DNA of 64,000 nucleotides from assembly GCA_024224815.1 (NCBI GenBank), contig JAAENC010000894.1, positions 45,724 through 109,723 of the forward strand, given 5' to 3'. Position numbers and translations under genes: made by a program. Source of the stretch: Chloroflexota bacterium. Lineage in GTDB: Bacteria > Chloroflexota > Anaerolineae > Anaerolineales > Villigracilaceae. The notes beneath the pieces are model-generated. The model saw nothing but the letters and a program-made list of their open reading frames with translations. It searched no databases and was not told the DNA's origin. Of the stretch, positions 23,630 through 32,836 are shown in pieces (the first letter of the stretch is position 1; the number at the start of each line of letters is the position of its first letter).

Positions 23630-24517
23630 TTATTTTGGCTTATTCTCCGGCGTAATCCCCAAAGCCTCATAAATTTTCAACGTTGGCTTAGAGCGATTAA
23701 GCGTATAAAAATGGATTCCCGCCACATTGCGATCAAAAAGATCAAAAACCTGCTGTGTAGCCCATTGAATCCCAACTCGCTCAACGGCAGCATCATCTCC
23801 AGCACGCGAGAGTGCTCGCATCAATTTTGCGGGGATACGAGAACCAAGCGCCAATTCCGAAATACGCTTCATGCCCTTGCGCGTGATAATTGGCATGATC
23901 CCTGCAATGATCGGGACATCAATTCCAGTATAAGCACAACGATCACGAAAATCATAAAAATCGCCATTTTTAAAGAAAAGCTGCGTACAAATATAATCTG
24001 CACCTGCATCTACTTTGGCTTTAAGATAATCCATCTCCTGCAAACGATTCGGCGTTTCAGGATGACCCTCGGGGAAACCAGCCACACCCACGCCCATATG
24101 CGGGAAATGCTTCTTGATATAAGCCACCAATTCTGACGCATATTTAAAACCATCTTTCGGCTGCACAAAACCAGGCGAACCTTTAGGCGGATCACCGCGC
24201 AAAGCCATAATATTCTCGACACCATTTTCAGAATATCGCTCTAAAATTTCGTGGAGTTCTCCACGTGAAGCGCCGATAGTCGTCAGGTGCGCCACAACAG
24301 AAAGATTAGTCTCCTGCTTCAGGCGCACGACCAGATCATGCGTCAGGTCACGCGTGGAACCGCCCGCGCCATAAGTCATACTTACATAGGCAGGCCCAAT
24401 CGCAGACAACTCTTTCATCGACTGAAAAAGGTCATCAAAGCCTCCTTCTTTTTTCGGAGGGAAAAATTCAAAACTAAAGTGAAGCCCGGGTTTTTCTAAG
24501 ACTTTTGCAATATGCAT
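23630..24517 (-). CDS. metF: Methylenetetrahydrofolate reductase, stand-alone
   Basis: The 295-residue TIM-barrel flavoprotein reduces methylene-THF to methyl-THF. Family words are FSFEFFPPKKEGG, YVSMTYGAGGSTRD, NIMALRGDPPKGSP, GVAGFPEGHPE and DAGADYICTQLFFKN. It contains no MetV domain. Together with the MetV-MetF fusion at 10057-11553 the genome has two MTHFR-type barrels, perhaps one for methionine synthesis and one for the Wood-Ljungdahl route (inference). AGAGG lies about 10 nt before the ATG. It converges with the DUF166 gene across a 124-bp gap. Confidence 0.93.
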   Translation of the reverse strand: MHIAKVLEKPGLHFSFEFFPPKKEGGFDDLFQSMKELSAIGPAYVSMTYGAGGSTRDLTHDLVVRLKQETNLSVVAHLTTIGASRGELHEILERYSENGVENIMALRGDPPKGSPGFVQPKDGFKYASELVAYIKKHFPHMGVGVAGFPEGHPETPNRLQEMDYLKAKVDAGADYICTQLFFKNGDFYDFRDRCAYTGIDVPIIAGIMPIITRKGMKRISELALGSRIPAKLMRALSRAGDDAAVERVGIQWATQQVFDLFDRNVAGIHFYTLNRSKPTLKIYEALGITPENKPK

Positions 24518-24609
24518 TACAAAGAACCTCTTTATATTATTTCTACATTACCAATAAAACCTTGCCATTATAATACCTGAATAGACAAATTCAAAACGAA
24601 AGGCAATTC

Positions 24610-26238
24610 ATGAAAAAAGAAATTTACGACTACATCATCATCGGCTCTGGTTTCGGCGGCTCGGTTTCTGCCATGCGCCTGACAGAAAAAGGCTACTCTG
24701 TGCTCGTCATTGAGCGCGGCAAACGATTTAACGACAGTGATTTCCCCAAAAGCAACTGGAATCTCCCCAAATATCTCTGGATGCCAAAGCTCCGTCTTTT
24801 CGGCTTTTTTGAAATGAGTTTTATGAACGGCCTTCTCGCGCTACACGGCAGTGGCGTTGGTGGCGGCAGTCTCACCTACGGAAATGTGCTCATGGAACCG
24901 GATGACAAACTCTTTCAGACTGCCGGATGGCAGCATCTTGCCGACTGGAAATCTGTCCTCGCCCCACACTACGCGACAGCGCGCCGGATGTTGGGCGTGA
25001 CACCAAACCCCAAACTTTGGCCTGCCGATAAGCAGCTTCAAAAAATCGCAGGTGAGCTGGGCTACGCAGAATCTTTCCACGCAACAGATGTCGGCGTTTT
25101 CTTCGGCGACCCCGATAAAGAAGGCGAAACTGTCCCCGATCCTTTTTTTGGCGGAGAAGGCCCAGACCGCGCGGGCTGTATCCATTGCGGCGGATGTATG
25201 GTCGGGTGCAGAGAAAATGCCAAAAATATGCTCACGAAAAACTATCTCTATTTTGCAGAGAAAAATGGCGCAGAAATACTCCCCGAAACAAAAGTAATGG
25301 ATATAAAAGCGCTCACAGACGTGAATTCAACTGGCGCTCGTTATGGAATCGTGTATCAGTCGTCGACATCGTTCGTTAAACGGGAGCAAGCCGAAATTCA
25401 GGCGAGAAACGTGGTCGTCTCCGCGGGCGCGCTAGGCACAATGGAATTACTCTTCAAATGCCGCGATGAGAATCAATCCCTCCCAAAGATCTCGCAACGA
25501 TTAGGCGACCAAGTCCGCACCAATTCTGAGAATATTATGGGCGTTGTGGTGCGCGAAAAGGATATAGATTACTCCGAGGGGATCGCAATTACGTCGATTT
25601 TTCAGGCGGATAAAGTGACGCGAATTGAGCCGGTGAAATATGCTGAAGGCGCATCTTTTATTCGGGTGATGACCGCGCCTTTTGTAGAAGGCGACCACCC
25701 TATTTGGCTGCGTTTTTTGAAAATGGCAGGGAAGATTTTGCGCCACCCATTTGATTTTATTTACGAAAAATTCCTGGCAAATTGGTCACGCGTAACAACG
25801 ATCTTTTTGATTATGCAAACAGAAGATAACCTGACGCGCGTTCGGCGTGGGCGAAATTTCTTCACCCTTTTTATGAAAGGTTTGGTCCTAAAACCGGACG
25901 AAAATTACCCCATCCCGAAGCAAATTCCCGTCGGGAATGAAGTGGTCAAAAAATATGCAGAGCGCACAAATGGCATCCCCCAAGCGGCTTTTACCGACGG
26001 GCTTTTCAACTTCCCCACGACAGCGCATTTTATGGGCGGTGTCCCCATTGGAAAAGACGAAAACGAAGGTGTGGTTGGGCTGAACTGTGGCGTACACAAT
26101 TATCCCGGTTTATATGTGGTCGATGGCTCAATTATGCCCGGAAACCCGGGCGTAAACCCGAGCTTGTCTATCACAGCGCTGGCTGAATATGCGATGAGTT
26201 TGGTCGAAGAAAAGAAGCGAACAGGAAGGGTAAAATGA
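24610..26238 (+). CDS. FAD-dependent GMC-type oxidoreductase with FeS-like cysteine motif
   Basis: The 542-residue flavoprotein begins YDYIIIGSGFGGSVSAMRL, the FAD-binding Rossmann motif, and carries GSGVGGGSLTYGNVL, typical of the GMC/cholesterol-oxidase-like family. An insertion has C190, C193, C196 and C200 (CIHCGGCMVGC), the spacing of a [4Fe-4S] site. The C-terminus has LYVVDGSIMPGNPGVNPSLSITALAE, the usual GMC end. The substrate is unknown; annotations as cholesterol oxidase for such anaerobe proteins are unsafe. AAAGGC precedes the ATG. The stop overlaps the next start by ATGA, linking it to a TPR membrane protein. Confidence 0.85.
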   Translation: MKKEIYDYIIIGSGFGGSVSAMRLTEKGYSVLVIERGKRFNDSDFPKSNWNLPKYLWMPKLRLFGFFEMSFMNGLLALHGSGVGGGSLTYGNVLMEPDDKLFQTAGWQHLADWKSVLAPHYATARRMLGVTPNPKLWPADKQLQKIAGELGYAESFHATDVGVFFGDPDKEGETVPDPFFGGEGPDRAGCIHCGGCMVGCRENAKNMLTKNYLYFAEKNGAEILPETKVMDIKALTDVNSTGARYGIVYQSSTSFVKREQAEIQARNVVVSAGALGTMELLFKCRDENQSLPKISQRLGDQVRTNSENIMGVVVREKDIDYSEGIAITSIFQADKVTRIEPVKYAEGASFIRVMTAPFVEGDHPIWLRFLKMAGKILRHPFDFIYEKFLANWSRVTTIFLIMQTEDNLTRVRRGRNFFTLFMKGLVLKPDENYPIPKQIPVGNEVVKKYAERTNGIPQAAFTDGLFNFPTTAHFMGGVPIGKDENEGVVGLNCGVHNYPGLYVVDGSIMPGNPGVNPSLSITALAEYAMSLVEEKKRTGRVK

Positions 26239-27386
26239 AAAAACAATCGAAAATTTCACGAAGAAAGCGTAGCGTATCAAAGAAAAAATTCGCAAAAGAG
26301 CGAAAAAAGAACCTTATAGTACTGCTTATCGTTTCGAGTATCCTTTTGGGGTTTCTAAGTTTTAGCACCATAAAAAGAAAGCTTACGAATGAACTTTTTA
26401 TTGCAAAAGAATTGATCGCTCAAGGCAATTGCAATGAAGCTATCCCCAAGCTGAATGAAATAATTTTAGCATCCCCCAGATACGCAGAAGCATATTACGA
26501 GCGTTACCGATGTTATGCAGGAACATCAACAAATAACTATGATGACCAATATAAAAACTTTGTAGAAGCAATAAAAGATCTTGACACTGTTATTTCGCTC
26601 CGTCCCAAGGACGGAGATAATTATGTAGACAGGGAGTATACGCTTCGCCAGTTTGCTGAGATATTAAACGATTCTGCCAGCAAATTCGCTATCTATGAGC
26701 TTGCAGTCCAAGATTCTGAAACTGCGATGCAATTAGGCGTAAGCATGGGAAAAAGGTACGTTTATAGGCATCACGCAAGGAATTTGATTGAATCAAACCA
26801 GTGTCAAGAGGGCTTGGATGAGACACTGACTCTGATTACCCAAACAAATCCACAAGACTCTATTATGGATACCTATAATATCTATCTTACAGAAGCCTAT
26901 CTCTGCCTTGGTGACCTGGAAAAAGCATTGGAAAATGCCCAAAAAGTTCAGTGCGATGATCCTGTGGGGCTTTGTCGTTCTGGACTATTAGCCACAATCT
27001 ATCTTCAGATGGGTGAAAATGAAAAGGCTTTGACACTTCTTGATAACATGATTGCTCAACAATCTTATACCGGAGGCTGGCGATATTTTATGAGAGCCTT
27101 AGCACAATCTAATGAAGGCAGACAAGATGAAGCTCTTAAGGATATCACCTTGGGAGAACCCTACACATGGGTTAGAAATGGCGTTTACTGGTATGTGAAG
27201 GCCAAAATAGCGCAAGATGAAGGTGATGACGAAAACCACATATTATATTTACAATATGCAGAAAGCACTTTGGATATTCGCTATACTCCATTAAGAAAGC
27301 AAATCCAGAAAGAATTAGCAACTTTAGGAATTGAACCATTAGTCATAGAACCTGCTATTCCTCCTGATTTTATCCACACACCATAG
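26235..27386 (+). CDS. Membrane-anchored tetratricopeptide-repeat protein
   Basis: The 383-residue protein has a very basic N-terminus (KKQSKISRRKRSVSKKKFAKERKK), one transmembrane helix at about 29-45 (LIVLLIVSSILLGFLSF) and then tandem helical repeats. TPR-like units appear at AKELIAQGNCNEAIPKLNEII, TEAYLCLGDLEKALENAQ, ATIYLQMGENEKALTLLD and ALAQSNEGRQDEALKDI. The repeats should face the cell exterior and bind a protein partner. It overlaps the FAD oxidoreductase gene by ATGA. The partner and role are unknown. Confidence 0.75.
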   Translation: MKKQSKISRRKRSVSKKKFAKERKKNLIVLLIVSSILLGFLSFSTIKRKLTNELFIAKELIAQGNCNEAIPKLNEIILASPRYAEAYYERYRCYAGTSTNNYDDQYKNFVEAIKDLDTVISLRPKDGDNYVDREYTLRQFAEILNDSASKFAIYELAVQDSETAMQLGVSMGKRYVYRHHARNLIESNQCQEGLDETLTLITQTNPQDSIMDTYNIYLTEAYLCLGDLEKALENAQKVQCDDPVGLCRSGLLATIYLQMGENEKALTLLDNMIAQQSYTGGWRYFMRALAQSNEGRQDEALKDITLGEPYTWVRNGVYWYVKAKIAQDEGDDENHILYLQYAESTLDIRYTPLRKQIQKELATLGIEPLVIEPAIPPDFIHTP

Positions 27387-27547
27387 AAGAAACAATATGC
27401 TGCGACATGAAGTGGACGTGTAAGTATCACATCCACTTCATATGTGCTAGACTTTTTGCCATAAAATCATCTCTTTTTTGTTTGGCGATTGAACTACTGC
27501 CATTCTACAGGAGTGCATTCCTCCAACTCTCTAAGGCGTTAGTCAAA

Positions 27548-28423
27548 ATGAAAAAAACACTCGGCGTTGTCGCCCTTCTCATCTTCATAGTCATCATAGG
27601 GTTAGGACTTGGCTCGCGCCCCGCGCCCGAGCATCCTTTTTATGCGCAATTTGAAGAATATCCGCTGGTAATCGCGCATCAGGGTGGAGATCACGTTTGG
27701 CCCGGAGAAACGCTTTATGCCTTTGAAAATTCTGTAGCCCTTGGCGTAGACATTCTAGAAATGGATGCCCACATCACCGCCGACGGGATTTTGGTGCTTC
27801 TCCACGACGAAAGCGTTGATCGCACCACAAATGACAGCGGCTTGGTCGAAGAAATGACACTAGCTGAACTCAAAAAACTTGATGCCGCCTATTGGTGGAG
27901 CGTGGATGATGGAGCCAGTTATCCATACAGAGGAAAAGGTCTCGTCATCGCAACTTTGGAAGAGATTTTTAAGGCTTTCCCCGACTATCCTGTCAATATT
28001 GAGATCAAGAAAACAGAACGCTCGATGGCACAGCCTTTATGCAATTTGATCCGTGAATATAATATGCAAGATAAAACACTGATCGCATCTTTCCACGATG
28101 AACGCATGGCAGAATTTCGGGATATTTGTCCCGAAGTCGCCACATCCGGCAGTCGTAGCGAGGTAAAAGAGTTCATTATTCTGAATTACGCCTTTCTTGG
28201 CGGAATTTATTCTCCCGTAGAAAGCAGCTTACAAGTGCCAGAAAGAGATTCAGGCATTCTCTTGGTGCGCCCGGGTTTAATGCGTGGCGCTCATAAACGC
28301 AATATGCAAGTTCATATCTGGACACCAAATTCTCGTGAAGATTTGCAGCGTTTTATCAATATGGGCGTGGATGGCATCATCACTGACCGCCCCGATATTT
28401 TGATGGAGTTGCTTGGACGATAA
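27548..28423 (+). CDS. Glycerophosphodiester phosphodiesterase, membrane-anchored
   Basis: The 291-residue protein has an N-terminal transmembrane anchor (TLGVVALLIFIVIIGLGLG) and then a GDPD domain. Catalytic motifs are IAHQGGDHVWPGETLYAFENSV (the HR/HQG and E-N region), LEMDAHITADGILVLLHDESVDRTT and VNIEIKKTE, and near the end HIWTPNSREDL and GVDGIITDRPD. The histidine of HRG is kept but arginine is Gln (HQGG). It hydrolyses glycerophosphodiesters such as deacylated phospholipids. The start at 27548 is chosen because the signal anchor follows directly; an upstream in-frame ATG at 27407 would add an unlikely N-terminus. Confidence 0.9.
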   Translation: MKKTLGVVALLIFIVIIGLGLGSRPAPEHPFYAQFEEYPLVIAHQGGDHVWPGETLYAFENSVALGVDILEMDAHITADGILVLLHDESVDRTTNDSGLVEEMTLAELKKLDAAYWWSVDDGASYPYRGKGLVIATLEEIFKAFPDYPVNIEIKKTERSMAQPLCNLIREYNMQDKTLIASFHDERMAEFRDICPEVATSGSRSEVKEFIILNYAFLGGIYSPVESSLQVPERDSGILLVRPGLMRGAHKRNMQVHIWTPNSREDLQRFINMGVDGIITDRPDILMELLGR

Positions 28424-28498
28424 TTTGAGATATTTTGAAGTAAGAAATTTATCTCTTTAGCAATCTAATCTTCAAACGATAAAAAAGGATTCTTTATA

Positions 28499-28969
28499 AT
28501 GAGCAAAAAAGCTGAAATTCTAAAAAAACTCAAAGAAACACGAGAAGAACTAAAGGATTTGGTAAAAGATATCCCGCCTGAAAAAGAGATTTACCCTGAG
28601 TGGGGCCTAAAAGAGTTGCTTGCCCATTTCGCGGGCTGGGACGATGCAGCTCTAATCAGTTCACGCGCTTGTCTGGATGGAGAGAACCCGATTATCGTCG
28701 CGCCCCGTGGCGCAGATGACTATAATAGCCGAACTGTTACAGAGCGAGAATCCCTGCCCTTGGGACATATCATCAAAGAATGGGAGTTAAATCGAGAATT
28801 ATTACTGGATCTAGTTAACGAAATCTCTGAAGAAAAACTCTCAACCAAAACCATTTATCCCTGGGGCGATGAAGGAACTTTGAGCAACCTGATCTTGGGC
28901 ATGGCCGAGCACGAACTATTCCATATCAGCGAAATAAAAGGGCTAAAGCCAAAGTTAATGGAAATATAA
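28499..28969 (+). CDS. DinB/ClbS-like four-helix protein
   Basis: The 156-residue helical protein has a conserved WGLKELLAHFAGWDDAAL segment and a C-terminal GMAEHELFHISEIKGLK histidine region, the layout of DinB-superfamily proteins near the ClbS/DfsB group. ClbS relatives protect against the genotoxin colibactin, but specificity cannot be judged here. AAGGA precedes the ATG. A bidirectional terminator follows directly. It is only distantly similar to the DinB-like proteins at 4511 and 35736. Confidence 0.7.
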   Translation: MSKKAEILKKLKETREELKDLVKDIPPEKEIYPEWGLKELLAHFAGWDDAALISSRACLDGENPIIVAPRGADDYNSRTVTERESLPLGHIIKEWELNRELLLDLVNEISEEKLSTKTIYPWGDEGTLSNLILGMAEHELFHISEIKGLKPKLMEI

Positions 28970-28988
28970 AATAGAAACACAAAAAGAA

Positions 28989-29021
28989 AAAGCGGAGAGC
29001 TGACAATCAGCTCTCCGCTTT
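28989..29021. terminator. Bidirectional rho-independent terminator
   Basis: A perfect 15-bp stem (AAAGCGGAGAGCTGA and its complement) with loop CAA is followed by T's on both strands. It separates the convergent DinB/ClbS-like and response-regulator genes. Confidence 0.92.
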
Positions 29022-29046
29022 TTATATCGACACTTCTCAAGAAAGG

Positions 29047-29412
29047 CTACAAAACGCCAGCCTTCACTAAAGCATTTTCTAATTGATGAAGAGAAGCTGG
29101 CTTAATGATCATAGCCACTGCGCCGCCATTCATTACTCGTTTTTTTGTTTCTGGCTGATCGTCAGAAGTCACCACTATCACAGGCACATTCATCAACCGT
29201 GGCTCACGGCGAATATAGGCCAAAATTTCAAGCCCATCTACACCAGGCATATTCACATCCAACAAAATCAAAGATGGCGTATGCTCTCCAAGCAAAGCCA
29301 TTGCGGGGCTTGAGCCATAAGCGGGGCGTGCGATCACACCCAAAAGACTCACCATCTCCACAAGAGCATCTGCTGTTTTACGATTATCATCAATTACAAG
29401 GGCTTCCTTCAT
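29047..29412 (-). CDS. Stand-alone response-regulator receiver protein
   Basis: The 121-residue protein is a single CheY-like receiver domain. The acidic pair D8-D9, the phospho-acceptor aspartate in LILLDVNMPGVDGLE, the conserved threonine in VVTSDD and the lysine in IIKPAS are all present. No output domain follows. Its ATG overlaps the stop of the MoeA-PBP gene, so both are co-translated. Pairing with a molybdenum-cofactor gene is unusual and gives no clear function. No histidine kinase is encoded nearby. Confidence 0.92.
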   Translation of the reverse strand: MKEALVIDDNRKTADALVEMVSLLGVIARPAYGSSPAMALLGEHTPSLILLDVNMPGVDGLEILAYIRREPRLMNVPVIVVTSDDQPETKKRVMNGGAVAMIIKPASLHQLENALVKAGVL

Positions 29413-31337
29413 TTCTCTTCTCCAAAGCTATAGCCGGGCATATTTGCGACAGTTTTTCTAAAATCTTCTCTCTCAATTATTTCGAAAAGCGGCGCCAAAA
29501 GCGGGCTCTCAAAATAAATTTCAGGAATAATCAACTCATAACGCTCCTGAAATAAAGGCAAAAAATCAAGATCAAGAGCCTGCGCTGCGGCAGCAATGCC
29601 CAAACCGCAATCTGCGCGCCCCGAAGCGACAGCTGCCGCCACGCCCAAATGAGTAAACTCCTCATTATTATAGCCAAGAACCTGCTCTGGTGCTATCCCC
29701 AATAAATTTAAATGATAATCTAATAGGACGCGCGTCCCCGCACCGCGCTGGCGGTTAACAAAATGGATGCCCGATCTCGTCACATCTGCCAGTTCCCGAA
29801 GCTTTTTCGGATTCGCTCGTGGGATAAGTAAACCTTGCTCCCGTTTAACCAACATCACCTGTCTCACAGATGTTCCCGCTAAATACTTCGCGATATAAGA
29901 ATCGTTATAAATACCTGTTTCTGGGTCAAGCAAATGCGATCCCGCCAAATGCGCTTCGCCGCGCTTTAGCGCAACCAAACCGCCCAAAGAACCCACATTT
30001 GACGAAACCAAACGTCTGCCACGCTGAGAGAGATATTGTGCGATCAAATCCAGCGTCATATCGTGCGAGCCGATACAGAAGATCGTCCGCTCCAACTCAG
30101 CCGGAGAACGATAGAGATGAATATCTACGCTATCGCCCGCTTCTGCGCCCTGAATGCCGCGCGGCATAATTGCCAATCCATCGGCGCGGACGAGAGAAGA
30201 GATTACGCCTGCCCCTCTGTTAAGGGGCGCAGCCAACATCCTTTCGCCGACACGCCCAACTGCCATACGAATATAATCGTCGTCTCCAGCGGGAGATGTT
30301 GTTTTTCGGGTTAATTCTACTTTAACGGTAGCAAGCTCAATTGGCGTGCGTCCCGTCCATTTCGCTATCATCGGCTCGACAAAAATCTCTCCTGTCAGTG
30401 CGGCAGAGACGGGATATCCCGGCATCCCAATAATGGGTTTATTGTTAATCATCCCGATAATTACGGGGTGTCCCGGGCGAACGGCAACACCGTGTACTAA
30501 TAATTTGCCTAATTTTTCAACAACACCTGCCGAAAAATCTTCCGCGCCCGCCGACGAGCCTGCGTTGAGCAAAATCAGGTCGTGGTTTTGGGATGCTTCG
30601 ACTACACGCTCTGCAATAAGGTCAAAATTGTCAATCGTGATGGGAAAACGAGTCGCTTCACCGCCCCATTTTTTGATCTGTGCTGCAAGGACAAGGGAGT
30701 TATATTCGAGAATATCGCCGCGTTTCAACTCAGAACCGATCTCGACCAACTCTGTGCCGGTCGGCAAAATAGCGACGCGCGGTTTGCGCGAAACAGGAAT
30801 TTCTATATGCCCCGAAGCGGCAATTGCTCCCAAATCGACAGGGCGTAAAATATGCCCTGCGGGCAAAACAAGCTGCGTGGCGACAATATCTTCACCGAGC
30901 GGACGGACGTGTTTCCACGGCGCAACGGCAGCGCGAATACGAATAGATTTCGGTTCACGAATCGCGGAGGTAATTTCGCCATCCACATCAAGCGCTTCGG
31001 TTTCTTCGATCATGATGACAGCGTTGAAACCATCGGGGAGCGGATCGCCAGTATCGACATATTGCGCTTCTTCACCAATCTGGAGCGTCAGCGGCGCAGT
31101 TAGAGTTGCGCCCGCCGTATCCTTTGCGCGGACGGCAAATCCGTCCATTGCAGAGGCGTGATAATGCGGCGATGAGTTTTTTGCCCAGATCGGCTCAGCA
31201 AGAACACGTCCAAGCGCGTTTTCGTCGAGGGGGATATTTTCGGTTGCCAGTACGCGCCATAAATCGGCATCTTCAAGCGCAGATTTGAGCGCGGCTTTGG
31301 CTTTGTCGAGAGGAATATCGTGGAGGTATAGGGACAT
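29409..31337 (-). CDS. MoeA fused to a periplasmic-binding-like domain
   Basis: The 642-residue protein has MoeA domains at 1-410: LAEPIWAKNSSPHYHASAMDGFAVRA, TGDPLPDGFNAVIMIEETE, VAILPTGTELVE, GDILEYNS and KPIIGMPGYPVSAALTGE. MoeA inserts molybdate or tungstate into molybdopterin. Residues 420-642 form a PBP/LysR-substrate-like domain with FCIGSHDMTLDL, VGSLGGLVALKRGEAHLAGSHLLD and RQRGAGTRVLLD, a type thought to sense oxyanions or ligands. MoeA-PBP fusions are known in several prokaryotes. The gene overlaps the response-regulator gene by ATGA. A second, unfused MoeA lies at 32837. Confidence 0.92.
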   Translation of the reverse strand: MSLYLHDIPLDKAKAALKSALEDADLWRVLATENIPLDENALGRVLAEPIWAKNSSPHYHASAMDGFAVRAKDTAGATLTAPLTLQIGEEAQYVDTGDPLPDGFNAVIMIEETEALDVDGEITSAIREPKSIRIRAAVAPWKHVRPLGEDIVATQLVLPAGHILRPVDLGAIAASGHIEIPVSRKPRVAILPTGTELVEIGSELKRGDILEYNSLVLAAQIKKWGGEATRFPITIDNFDLIAERVVEASQNHDLILLNAGSSAGAEDFSAGVVEKLGKLLVHGVAVRPGHPVIIGMINNKPIIGMPGYPVSAALTGEIFVEPMIAKWTGRTPIELATVKVELTRKTTSPAGDDDYIRMAVGRVGERMLAAPLNRGAGVISSLVRADGLAIMPRGIQGAEAGDSVDIHLYRSPAELERTIFCIGSHDMTLDLIAQYLSQRGRRLVSSNVGSLGGLVALKRGEAHLAGSHLLDPETGIYNDSYIAKYLAGTSVRQVMLVKREQGLLIPRANPKKLRELADVTRSGIHFVNRQRGAGTRVLLDYHLNLLGIAPEQVLGYNNEEFTHLGVAAAVASGRADCGLGIAAAAQALDLDFLPLFQERYELIIPEIYFESPLLAPLFEIIEREDFRKTVANMPGYSFGEEK

Positions 31338-31390
31338 AGTTTTTTAGAAAGTAAAGTGATTGGCAAATCTAATTTCTCAACAAACAGGCT

Positions 31391-31858
31391 TTATCCTTCA
31401 AATATCGGCTTTAACCGACATTGTAAAAAGATTTCAAGTAGAGATAGTAAAAGTTTTCCGTGTTGAGATTCAATATAAAAGTTTTCTCTATCTACATTTT
31501 CTTTAACCCAACTTCCAATATTTAACGTATCGAAATCATCACCAACTCCAAGTTCTAATCGCATTTCAGAATGCTTAAGTATGGATGATGAAAGGTTGCT
31601 CTTAGAGCTATTTGGATTGTAATGCTGCGAGAGAAATCGAGCGTTACTTTTTGATCCCACTTTCCCCACTTTCAAAACCTTTTTTGTAGAAGTCGGCATG
31701 GAAAAAACATAAACGGCTTGTTTATTTACAGGTAAGCTTTTGGGTTTGTGAGGGGCTGGCCAGGCTTCATAAACAACGGTTTTATAATCTATATCGAAGC
31801 CTGAAATATTAGCCACTTTGACAAAATCATCCAGTAATTTTTCTATATTTGATAGCAT
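31391..31858 (-). CDS. GIY-YIG-like protein
   Basis: The 155-residue protein has a central AVYVFSMPTSTKKVLKVGKVG segment, reminiscent of the GIY-YIG nuclease core (two short strands, then K-V-G-K), followed by ARFLSQHYN, which would hold the conserved arginine. A late LLEIFLQCRLKPIFEG matches the glutamate and K-P end of the fold. The usual Gly-Ile-Tyr is replaced by Ala-Val-Tyr. It may be a DNA-binding or nuclease-like protein; activity is unsure. AGGATG lies 11 nt before the ATG. Confidence 0.5.
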   Translation of the reverse strand: MLSNIEKLLDDFVKVANISGFDIDYKTVVYEAWPAPHKPKSLPVNKQAVYVFSMPTSTKKVLKVGKVGSKSNARFLSQHYNPNSSKSNLSSSILKHSEMRLELGVGDDFDTLNIGSWVKENVDRENFYIESQHGKLLLSLLEIFLQCRLKPIFEG

Positions 31859-31918
31859 TGTTTTATTTCATCCTAAACAAAAAGATCTTTCACTTTCTTT
31901 ATCACTTTAACCTTCACA

Positions 31919-32650
31919 TTACTCACACTTTGACTTATCCCCATTCCCATCATAGATAATATCCACCGTTTTACCTTCTGACAAACTAACATCATCCAAG
32001 CGCGGGCTTCCAGCCACGTCCAGATCGTATATCTGGTATGTGTGAACATCAAAGTGGCCTATATTATCTAGCTCTTCATTATATTTATCGAGCAACTCCA
32101 CATTTGCGGGCTGTACCAAAATCCTATGCTTTGTGCAATTGCGAATAAAAGCTGGAAGAGCATCTTCTACTTCCACAATCGGCAAGGAGCGAATTTCACC
32201 TTCTACAGAGGAATATTTTGTCTCGGTTATTACCCAGCCCATTGCTCCTGGGTTAGATGGTAATTCTATCTGTAGCCAATCACCAAGCCTATCTCGGCCA
32301 ATGGCATTCACTACACCCCCGTCGTACAAGACATCAAGGTAGTTATAGGACAAATCCGGTCCACGGCGTATATTCAAATTTCCGCCAGAAACCGTAAAGA
32401 CAACCTTTGACACCTGTGTGGGAACCGGACTTGCCGTTGGCGTATTTGAAATAGCTGTTCTGGTTGCAACCGGCAGCGCAGTTGGCTCTTTTGGGCGCGG
32501 CGTTCGAGAAGGGACTTCACTCACTGTTGGGCTTGCGTCAGCTACTTCTGTTTCTATTGTTTCAAATTGAACGCAGGCTTGCAAAACAAATACAGCCAAC
32601 GCAAATATCGTAACAAGAATTTGTGTTTTATATTTTCTAATTATCTGCAT
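31919..32650 (-). CDS. SH3b-domain lipoprotein
   Basis: The 243-residue protein has a signal peptide with lipobox ending LQAC, so it should be lipid-anchored outside. A Pro/Thr-rich linker (SEVPSRTPRPKEPTALP and on) leads to a bacterial SH3 domain, FTVSGGNLNIRRGPDLSYNYLDVL with IGRDRLGDWLQIELP. The C-terminal 80 residues are unassigned. SH3b domains often bind cell-wall peptides. The start at 32650 is chosen because the signal peptide begins there; the ribosome binding site is weak. Confidence 0.82.
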   Translation of the reverse strand: MQIIRKYKTQILVTIFALAVFVLQACVQFETIETEVADASPTVSEVPSRTPRPKEPTALPVATRTAISNTPTASPVPTQVSKVVFTVSGGNLNIRRGPDLSYNYLDVLYDGGVVNAIGRDRLGDWLQIELPSNPGAMGWVITETKYSSVEGEIRSLPIVEVEDALPAFIRNCTKHRILVQPANVELLDKYNEELDNIGHFDVHTYQIYDLDVAGSPRLDDVSLSEGKTVDIIYDGNGDKSKCE

Positions 32651-32693
32651 AGTAAACTCATTTCTTTTAGTGTCTATCTGTAAAATCATCGAA

Positions 32694-32811
32694 CAGTGCA
32701 TTGCATCCCCATGGATGCGTTGCACTGTGAGTCTTATAAACAACTTTAAGTTTAGAAACCCGACTTGCAACGCACTTTTCGCTTCGCTACAAGTGCAATG
32801 CAATTCTTGAG
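32694..32811. repeat. Family-A double-hairpin repeat, copy 1
   Basis: A hairpin with arms CAGTGCATTGCATCC and GGATGCGTTGCACTG is followed, 35-40 nt later, by TTGCAACGCACTT and AAGTGCAATGCAA arms around CGCTTCGCTAC. The same two-hairpin plan recurs at 44741. It lies upstream of the SH3 lipoprotein gene. No coding capacity is seen. Confidence 0.9.
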
Positions 32812-32836
32812 AGATTTTTTTAGGGTAGATTACTAT

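Noticed and set aside
30346-31161. Plus-strand open frame of 271 codons
   Set aside because: Antisense to MoeA-PBP; translation has no domain and no start signal.
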